Part shown: one piece after another, positions 58,260-64,000 of the stretch | Layout: each line of letters starts with the position of its first letter | How positions within the stretch are numbered: position 1 is the first letter of the stretch | From: Chryseobacterium sp. SORGH_AS_0447 | Lineage (GTDB): Bacteria; Bacteroidota; Bacteroidia; Flavobacteriales; Weeksellaceae | Reading direction: 5' to 3' | Length of the DNA: 64,000 bases | Assembly: GCF_030818695.1 (NCBI RefSeq) | Contig: NZ_JAUTAR010000001.1 | Span: 1,358,501 to 1,422,500, forward strand | The notes under the pieces: generated by a model | The model's database searches: none | What the model saw: the letters and a program-made list of their open reading frames with translations, nothing else | Told to the model about the DNA's origin: nothing | Translations under genes and position numbers: made by a program

Positions 58260-59147
58260 ATGAATTTTTCCTCAGACCAGCCGAAAATCATCGTTGTAGG
58301 AAGCTCTTCGATAGATCTTGTTTTAGAAACTGAAAAAGTTCCCTGTCAGAATGAGACCGTTATTGCCTATAATTCCGAAAGCTATTTTGGAGGAAAGGGA
58401 GCCAATCAGGCAGTTGGCGCTGCCAGACTTGGGGCAAGCGTTTATTTCATAGGCTGTGTGGGTATGGATCCTCTCGGCCAGCAGATCATGAGAAATATGG
58501 TGAATGAAAACGTAAACGTGGGTTTTGTTTTTGAAACCGATCAGGAAGCAACCGGAACAGCTTATGTGACCACTTCAGAGGGAAATGCAGCCATTGTTGT
58601 CGTTCCTGCGGCCAATAATTATTTGAGCATCGAGCATGTAGAAGCAGCAGATAAATATTTCCATACCACAGAGCTTGTTCTTCTCCAACTTGAAGTTCCC
58701 ATGAAAGTTGTGGAATATACCGTAAGAAAAGCCAAAAAGTACCGTAAAAAAGTCGGCTTGTATGCTTCTCCTGCACAACGTTTAAGCAATGAAGTCATTG
58801 ATAATGTAGATTTCATTATTGTAAAAAGCAGTGAGCTGCACATTGTTTTCGGCGAAGAACAACGGGAAGAAATCCTTAAAAAATATTTTAACAAAGTTTT
58901 CGTGAGGGATGATATCAATTCCACCGTTTATTTTGATGGTACGGAAATGAAATACTGCAGGAATGATAAAGATAAAACCGTACACAAAATGGGAATGGGC
59001 GATGCGTTTACCGCCGGATTTTCGGTAGCGTTATGCCATGAAAATCCGATTGAAGAATGTGTAAAATTCGGGAATGAAGTTTCTGCAAGGGTTTCCGGTA
59101 AAAAAGGTTCGCAGACGGGTCTTCCGAGAGTTTCGGATTTTCTTTAA
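58260..59147 (+). CDS. rbsK: Ribokinase-type PfkB sugar kinase
   Basis: A 295-residue PfkB kinase. The substrate-binding 'GGKGANQAVGAARLG' (44-58) and the catalytic 'GMGDAF' (G245-x-G-D248, anion hole and base) are complete, and 'IVVGSSSIDL' opens the protein. It phosphorylates ribose or a related sugar with ATP; ribokinase is the best guess by wording ('GSSSIDLVLETEKVP'). It has a canonical promoter and overlaps no gene. Substrate is not proven. Confidence 0.85.
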   Translation: MNFSSDQPKIIVVGSSSIDLVLETEKVPCQNETVIAYNSESYFGGKGANQAVGAARLGASVYFIGCVGMDPLGQQIMRNMVNENVNVGFVFETDQEATGTAYVTTSEGNAAIVVVPAANNYLSIEHVEAADKYFHTTELVLLQLEVPMKVVEYTVRKAKKYRKKVGLYASPAQRLSNEVIDNVDFIIVKSSELHIVFGEEQREEILKKYFNKVFVRDDINSTVYFDGTEMKYCRNDKDKTVHKMGMGDAFTAGFSVALCHENPIEECVKFGNEVSARVSGKKGSQTGLPRVSDFL

Positions 59148-59235
59148 ACTATTTGCTGCATATCGAAAATACGAACAAAGCATTATAATAAAATGTAAAA
59201 TTTCCACTTTTATAGTGGATTTTTTTCTTTTAGAT

Positions 59236-60081
59236 ATGAAAGAGCTCAAGCTTACAACCCCGGATCAGCTGTCCATTACTGCCCATCTTTTTCTGCCGGA
59301 GATTAGTAACGGTAAATTATTGCTCATCAATTCGGCAACGGGAGTAAAGCAGCAACTTTATTTTTCATTTGCCAGTTATTTTTCGGAAAAAGGATTTACT
59401 GTGATCACCTATGATTACCGCGGGATCGGTCTTTCCAAACCTGTCCGTATGAAAGGGTTCAAAGCCTCGATGAGGGTTTGGGGATCAGTGGATTATAAAG
59501 TATTGACGGATTATATTCAGCTCCATTTTAAACAGTATAAAAAATATTGCCTTGGCCATTCGGTAGGCGCTTTAATTCTGGGCATGAATGAGGGTTCTCT
59601 GATATTCGATGAATTTGTTTTTGTAGGCACACAGAATGCCTTCATCGGAAACCTGAAGTTCAGGACCAGGATAGAAGCTCTTTTAGGATTCGGAATTGTC
59701 CAGCCCTTAACAACCGGATTACTGGGATATTTTCCCGCTAATTGGTTCGGGCTTGGAGAAAGTCTCCCGAAAAATTGCGCATCTGACTGGAGAACCTTAA
59801 TTTTAAACAGAAAATCAACCAACCGGTTGCTGGAAAAAACGGAGAGCTATGCCAGGGAGCTGAAACAGCGTGTATTGGTGATCCGGGCAGAAGATGATGG
59901 ATGGCTGACGGAAAAAGGAGTAAAAAGCCTGCTGGAAGATACATATCCAAACCTTAAGCCGGCGTATAGATTTGTTGAAACCTCAGAATCAAAACACGGC
60001 GAAATAGGTCACGTCAATTTTTTCAGGAGCTACAATAAAAACCTTTGGGACATTATTTTAAATGAAATTGATAATACATGA
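59236..60081 (+). CDS. Alpha/beta hydrolase (COG4757-type)
   Basis: A 281-residue serine hydrolase. The nucleophile elbow is 'LGHSVGA' with S109; the acid is probably the Asp in 'RAEDDGW', and His is in 'GHVNFF' near the C-terminus. 'DYRGIGLSKP' near 60 is the second conserved loop. The ATG at 59236 is chosen over the longer frame at 59074, which overlaps the ribokinase gene. The stop overlaps the next ATG by four bases, so hydrolase and HD protein are coupled. Substrate unknown. Confidence 0.85.
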   Translation: MKELKLTTPDQLSITAHLFLPEISNGKLLLINSATGVKQQLYFSFASYFSEKGFTVITYDYRGIGLSKPVRMKGFKASMRVWGSVDYKVLTDYIQLHFKQYKKYCLGHSVGALILGMNEGSLIFDEFVFVGTQNAFIGNLKFRTRIEALLGFGIVQPLTTGLLGYFPANWFGLGESLPKNCASDWRTLILNRKSTNRLLEKTESYARELKQRVLVIRAEDDGWLTEKGVKSLLEDTYPNLKPAYRFVETSESKHGEIGHVNFFRSYNKNLWDIILNEIDNT

Positions 60082-60734
60082 GTAATCTGATCGAAAATAC
60101 GGTAAAATTTGTAAAGGGAAAACTGGAAGGCGCGGAAGCCGGGCACGACTGGTTTCACATCGAAAGAGTTTGGAAACTGTCTAAAAAGATCGCTGAAACC
60201 GAAAACTGCAATCAGGAAGTGGTAGAGCTTGCGGCCTTGCTACATGATATCGCCGATCCGAAATTTCATAACGGGGATGAAACCCTTGCACTTAAAGTCT
60301 CAAGAGAATTTCTCGAAGGTCAGCAGGCTTCGGAGGAAGTGATCGGACAGGTTTTATTTATCATTAAAAACATTTCCTTTAAGAACAGGGGTGATGTTCC
60401 GCAGTATCTTCCTATTGAGCTTAAAATCGTACAGGATGCCGACAGGGTGGATGCCATCGGAGCCATCGGGGTAGCCAGAACCTTTAATTTCGGAGGCTTT
60501 AAAAACAATCCGATGTATGATCCTAATGTAAAGCCAAAGTTGAATATGTCTAAGGAAGAATACAAAAAATCCAACGGCACGACCATCAATCACTTTTATG
60601 AAAAACTACTCCTGCTGAAAGATCTGATGAATACGGAAAAAGGAAAAGAGATTGCAGCTGAAAGGCACGATTTTATGCTGAATTTCCTAGATCAGTTCTA
60701 CAAAGAATGGAATGTAGACGAGTATTCCCGATAA
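60078..60734 (+). CDS. HD-domain phosphohydrolase
   Basis: A 218-residue HD-superfamily protein. The metal residues are visible: H27 in 'HDWFHIERV', H56-D57 in 'LLHDIAD', and D near 117 in 'QDADRVDAIGAIG'. The text resembles the YedJ-type (COG1418-like) hydrolases; whether it acts on nucleotides or ppGpp is unknown. It overlaps the hydrolase gene (ATGA). Confidence 0.9.
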   Translation: MSNLIENTVKFVKGKLEGAEAGHDWFHIERVWKLSKKIAETENCNQEVVELAALLHDIADPKFHNGDETLALKVSREFLEGQQASEEVIGQVLFIIKNISFKNRGDVPQYLPIELKIVQDADRVDAIGAIGVARTFNFGGFKNNPMYDPNVKPKLNMSKEEYKKSNGTTINHFYEKLLLLKDLMNTEKGKEIAAERHDFMLNFLDQFYKEWNVDEYSR

Positions 60735-60749
60735 ACCCTTTTAAATAAG

Positions 60750-60757
60750 TATCTTTG
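60750..60757 (+). promoter_or_regulatory. -7 element TATCTTTG four bases from the ATG
   Basis: TATCTTTG-CAGT-ATG; third spacing-identical case besides 10464 and 26327 (and 40977). Confidence 0.55.
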
Positions 60758-60761
60758 CAGT

Positions 60762-61355
60762 ATGGTATTTATGGTTTTGCTTATTTTCTGGGCACTGGTT
60801 TTCTCTCTGATCCTTTTTAAGGTGAAGAAGGGAAGGGGCGCGGAATGGGCCAAGATCTTCCGGATCCTTACACTGGTTTTTTCCATTTCTTTTTTTACCT
60901 ATTGGTTTATTAAAAGGAGTTCCGTTGGAATCGTCCAGGATTCTGTTGCCTTGCAGGTAATCAACAAGCTTCCGCAGCCGATCGATTTTTATGTGATCAA
61001 TCTGAATGATCCCGAGGCCGGAAAAGCAATTGAAACAAAGCATATCGGAAACGTCCGTTCCGAATACTACAGGATCGAATACCTGAGGATGGACAAGTCT
61101 GATGAATACTGGATTGTTGGTTACCTCGGTAAAAAAAATCTGGTATATTTCTCCCAGCACTCCGTTCCGAATAAAAATATTGATCAGATCATCGAAGTCA
61201 ATAATTACATCAACCAGAGTGTAAAACTTTCAGAGATTGCTAAAAAGCAGGTGGAGGCGTACAATTATGAAAATACAAAGGTCGGCATCTGGGTAACACT
61301 GGATTTCCTGCTACTATTCTTGAATCTGGTCCTACTGACGAGAAAACGTAAATAA
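60762..61355 (+). CDS. Hypothetical two-segment membrane protein
   Basis: A 197-residue protein with hydrophobic segments at about 1-18, 33-49 and 172-190, and a soluble middle domain (55-165, 'KLPQPIDFYVINLNDPEAG') that would face the periplasm. Not recognised. Transcribed from a near-leaderless promoter and closed by a hairpin. Confidence 0.65.
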   Translation: MVFMVLLIFWALVFSLILFKVKKGRGAEWAKIFRILTLVFSISFFTYWFIKRSSVGIVQDSVALQVINKLPQPIDFYVINLNDPEAGKAIETKHIGNVRSEYYRIEYLRMDKSDEYWIVGYLGKKNLVYFSQHSVPNKNIDQIIEVNNYINQSVKLSEIAKKQVEAYNYENTKVGIWVTLDFLLLFLNLVLLTRKRK

Positions 61356-61396
61356 TAAATCCCGGTACTCTTTAAATGAGCCGGGTTTATGTTTTT
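61356..61396 (+). terminator. Hairpin terminator
   Basis: AATCCCGGT pairs with GCCGGGTTT around a 12-nt loop, T-rich after. Confidence 0.7.
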
Positions 61397-61417
61397 AGAT
61401 GATGAAACTTTGGCCGT

Positions 61418-61648
61418 CTAAGGATAGTCCAGGATCAGCATAACAGTCTCCTTGAATTCTTCGGGGCAATTCTTGACCAGCTTATCCTTATTCTGCTTAC
61501 TGATCTGTTTCGGTTCCAGCCATTCCGTTTTGTCAGAACTCAGGCTGTTATTATCATACGTCCTTTTTATTTTATTGTTTTCGTAGAAAGTATAGGCATC
61601 TCCCAGCCAGTTATTGGTAATGCTTATGGTGCAGATTTCCTTTTCCAT
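61418..61648 (-). CDS. Small hypothetical protein
   Basis: A 76-residue soluble protein starting MEKEICTISITNNWLGDAYTF and ending with ...LILDYP. No motif is recognised. Its coding character is supported by length, a good ATG and a T-rich end, but not by homology. Followed on the minus strand by the hairpin at 61356, and preceded by an AT-rich gap. Confidence 0.5.
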   Translation of the reverse strand: MEKEICTISITNNWLGDAYTFYENNKIKRTYDNNSLSSDKTEWLEPKQISKQNKDKLVKNCPEEFKETVMLILDYP

Positions 61649-61841
61649 TGCTTTTTAATAAATAGTTCAACATTCATTTTAGTTTGTCACACTTCCTAAT
61701 GTACTAAATATAAGGACGCAAATGCAGGATTGCACGGAATTTTTTTTACGGCTAAAAAAGTGAATTATTTTCGTTAAAATTATGTTTTTTAATATAATTT
61801 ATTTCACTATTTAGCGAATAATATTAAAAAAGTCCTAATCT

Positions 61842-62732
61842 TTAAAATAGGGTTCCAAGATTTTCAGTCGCCATTTTGGGGACGTGGAGGTCGGTTTTCC
61901 AGGTTTCGTTCATTTTTTTGATCAGATAGGCCGAAAGGAGAGGGCTATCTTTATCAAGCCCCTGATGCACAAAAAAATATATATTGCGTATGCCTTCCTT
62001 CTTCCATTGGGTAAGACGCTGGACCCATTCATCCAGCCGCGCATAGTCGATTTCTGTCCCGGCCGCCACATAACGGATAAAGGTATTTGGAGTGGTGAGC
62101 CGCATATGCAGCATATCCCTTCTTCCGGGCGTATCTACAATGATATTGGTAATATGATGCTTTTCAAAAAGCTCACAGGTGGTATTGAAAATCTCTTCAT
62201 CGGCAAACCATTCCGCATTCCGCAACTCGATGGCCAGCGGAACTTCTTTTGGCCATTCTTTTACAAACTTTTCAAGCCTGCTGTAATCTTTAGGCTGGTA
62301 ATTATCATGAAGCTGGAGAAACGCCATTCCCAGCTTTTCTTCGAAATTCAGGATCGAAGTGGCAAACTGGGTAACGTGGTCGGTTATATCAATCAGCCGT
62401 CGGTAATGGGAAATGGTGCTGGTGAGTTTTGGAAAAAACTTAAAATTTGCGGGCGTTTTATCTTTCCAGGTAATAATCTGTTCCGGAGCCGGCATTCCGT
62501 AGAATGTCCCGTTCAGCTCAATGGAATTGAACTGGGTAGAGTAGTAGGTAAGTTCATCCTTCGTACCGCGTGGGTAAAATCCTTTCATATCGGTCTTATT
62601 CCATTTGGCTGCTCCTACTGAAATATTCTCAAGCCCTTTTTTGTTCTGGCTTAAAATTTCCTTAGTCTGTGAATGGTCTTTAGGCAATGCAAAATCGATC
62701 TTTGAAGGATCCTCTACTTTTCCGAATTTCAT
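61842..62732 (-). CDS. DUF72 domain protein
   Basis: A 296-residue protein of the DUF72 family (TIM-barrel). The signatures 'NSIELNGTFYGMP', 'PANFKFFPKLTSTISHYR' and 'VPLAIELRNAEWF' with the conserved Arg and Glu are present. The family resembles apurinic-endonuclease-like barrels, but no activity is established. Transcribed alone on the minus strand. Confidence 0.9.
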   Translation of the reverse strand: MKFGKVEDPSKIDFALPKDHSQTKEILSQNKKGLENISVGAAKWNKTDMKGFYPRGTKDELTYYSTQFNSIELNGTFYGMPAPEQIITWKDKTPANFKFFPKLTSTISHYRRLIDITDHVTQFATSILNFEEKLGMAFLQLHDNYQPKDYSRLEKFVKEWPKEVPLAIELRNAEWFADEEIFNTTCELFEKHHITNIIVDTPGRRDMLHMRLTTPNTFIRYVAAGTEIDYARLDEWVQRLTQWKKEGIRNIYFFVHQGLDKDSPLLSAYLIKKMNETWKTDLHVPKMATENLGTLF

Positions 62733-62880
62733 ATTTGAATGTTTTTAGTCTTGTAACAAATATAAGACAAAACCCACAGAAATTGTTTTCCATGAGATTG
62801 AATACAGCAGTTTCCTACCACAAAAAAGCACGCTAAAAAGCGTGCCGAAGTGAATATGTATTGTTTATTATTTGGGAGTC

Positions 62881-64000
62881 TTATGCTTCACAAGCCGTGC
62901 AGGTAACAAAATTTACCATCATTTCTTTAGAAACAGAAGAACTTCTTTGATAATAAAGGGTTTTTACACCTTTCTTCCATGCTTCGATGTAAAGGTAGTT
63001 CACATCTTTCACAGGCATTGTTGAAGGGATCTGCAAGTTCAGAGACTGCGCCTGGTCAATGTACTGTTGTCTTTGGGCAGCCTGGGAAATAATCTCCATT
63101 GGAGAGATTTCCTTGAATGTTTTGAACACTGCTTTCTCTTCATCGGTTAGTTCCTTCAAATGTTGTACCGAACCGTGATTCAACATGATCGTTCTCCATG
63201 TTTCTTCATTATCCAACCCTTTTGCTTCCAGTAATTTGGCCAGATATTTATTTTTACGCATAAAGTTTCCTTTCGCAAGTCCGGCTTTATAATAGTTGGA
63301 CGCAAATGGCTCGATTCCCGGAGAAGTCTGCCCTAGAATTGCAGAACTTGAGGTTGTAGGAGCGATTGCCATCGTCGTGGTATTTCTCAAACCGTATCCT
63401 TTTAGCAATTCAGGTTCTCCGTAGATATTGGCCAGTTCTCTTGATGCCTGTTCTGCCTGCTCTTTGATTCGTCTGAAAGCCCTCGCGTTGAACTGGGTTG
63501 CTTCAAAACTTTCAAACGGGATCATATTCTTTTGCAGATAAGAATGGTATCCTAAAACACCTAATCCTAATGCTCGGTGACGCATCGCGAAGTTTCTCGC
63601 GCCCTGCAGGTAATAGTTTCCTTCCGTTTTATCGATGAATTCGGATAATACGGCATCTAAGAAATAAATTGCCAGTTTTACGGCATCGGTATCTTTCCAC
63701 TCGTCATACAGCTCCAGGTTCATGGAAGACAGACAGCAGATGAAAGATTCTTCTCTGGTGGAAGGAAGCATGATTTCGGAACATAGGTTACTGGCGTTTA
63801 CCGTTAATCCAAGATCTTTATATACCTGAGGTTTGTTACGGTTTACATTATCCGTAAAGAAGATATAAGGTAGACCTTTCTGCTGACGGCTTTCCAATAC
63901 CCTTGCCCAGATTTTACGCTTATCCATATCCCCGTCGATCATATCCTGCATCCAGTAGTCCGGCACACAGATTCCCGTAAACAGGTTCTGAATCGGGCTT
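62881..64000 (-). CDS. nrdA: Ribonucleoside-diphosphate reductase alpha subunit, C-terminal part (5' end outside window)
   Basis: The frame is open to base 64000, so the gene extends beyond the window; 372 residues are seen. It is the large subunit of class Ia ribonucleotide reductase, making dNDPs. The thiyl radical site is 'NLCSEIMLPS' (Asn, Cys and Glu of the active site), the following Cys of the redox pair is in 'CCLSSMNL', the radical-path tyrosines are in 'LYYQRSS', and the mobile tail ends 'CTACEA' with both redox cysteines. The reading starts with 'FTGICVPDYWMQD', typical of R1. The small subunit is not in the window. Confidence 0.95.
   Translation of the reverse strand, partial: SPIQNLFTGICVPDYWMQDMIDGDMDKRKIWARVLESRQQKGLPYIFFTDNVNRNKPQVYKDLGLTVNASNLCSEIMLPSTREESFICCLSSMNLELYDEWKDTDAVKLAIYFLDAVLSEFIDKTEGNYYLQGARNFAMRHRALGLGVLGYHSYLQKNMIPFESFEATQFNARAFRRIKEQAEQASRELANIYGEPELLKGYGLRNTTTMAIAPTTSSSAILGQTSPGIEPFASNYYKAGLAKGNFMRKNKYLAKLLEAKGLDNEETWRTIMLNHGSVQHLKELTDEEKAVFKTFKEISPMEIISQAAQRQQYIDQAQSLNLQIPSTMPVKDVNYLYIEAWKKGVKTLYYQRSSSVSKEMMVNFVTCTACEA

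Noticed and set aside
59074..59235. Upstream extension of the alpha/beta hydrolase.
   Set aside because: It would overlap the ribokinase end and lacks conservation; the ATG at 59236 fits the fold start.
1..64000. CRISPR arrays, insertion sequences, integrases and prophage genes.
   Set aside because: No direct-repeat/spacer pattern, transposase, integrase or phage structural gene was seen on either strand.

Overview
The window is about 40% GC and looks like a chromosomal segment of a flavobacterium, most likely a Chryseobacterium-type member of the Weeksellaceae (Bacteroidota). The evidence is: promoters of the TAnnTTTG type (with TTG about 19 bp upstream in the best cases), little use of Shine-Dalgarno sequences, gene families typical of the group (DUF6341, DUF6427, START-like, OstA-like, M16 and M3 peptidases, S16 with a long Ala/Glu tail), an encoded sigma-54, and many short convergent or unidirectional units closed by strong hairpin-T terminators. 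Most genes are housekeeping.

Layout. 1-6.5 kb: end of trigger factor, a LolA-like secreted protein, an M16 zinc protease, and a DUF3109/DUF6427 unit divergent from DUF6341. 6.5-10.3 kb (minus): universal stress protein; an exonuclease/DUF2007/membrane protein/FAH-fold operon; phosphatidylserine synthase. 10.4-18.5 kb (plus): LTA-synthase-like sulfatase, DUF2147, pyruvate dehydrogenase E1 beta, Kup potassium transporter, Fur and OstA. 18.8-21.6 kb: class III aminotransferase, START-like protein and a class IV aminotransferase-fold protein that lacks its cofactor residues. 21.6-24.3 kb (minus): an orphan beta-barrel/lipoprotein pair behind a palindromic operator, and an N-acetylmuramoyl-L-alanine amidase broken by one amber codon. 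24.3-31.9 kb: YqgE, PdxH, HU, PanD, a YbhN-like flippase-type protein, a quinone-reductase-like flavoprotein with an AraC regulator, two TerD proteins and an exonuclease. 31.9-37 kb (minus): tyrS with a Tyr-rich leader peptide and attenuator-like hairpins, GNAT and TPR proteins, then an accessory island of one unrecognised 438-aa protein, two tRNA-like elements immediately after it, and two broken genes before it. 37-45.1 kb: M3 oligopeptidase, small stress/envelope genes, GreA-like protein, nitroreductase, rpsP-rimM, an HTH regulator divergent from a surface-repeat protein and a CDP-alcohol phosphatidyltransferase. 45.2-53.2 kb: asnS, a decayed toxin-antitoxin pair, rpoN, acyl-CoA ligase, an ECF sigma factor with a membrane partner, RNase P RNA and PPK2. 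53.5-64 kb: DUF1573, valS, several hypothetical proteins, ribokinase, a hydrolase/HD pair, DUF72, and the 3' part of the class Ia ribonucleotide reductase large subunit, which runs off the end.

The two observations most worth following are (a) the tyrS leader (33177-33337), which has the ingredients of a classical ribosome-mediated attenuator: a promoter, a 28-codon ORF with six Tyr codons, and segments that can pair 1:2, 2:3 or 3:4 ahead of tyrS; and (b) the 35.1-36.6 kb module, where an unrecognised protein gene is followed after a single base by a nearly perfect cloverleaf with an abnormal 8-nt anticodon loop and then by a degenerate second copy. Neither has been tested beyond reading the sequence; no searches or folding programs were available.
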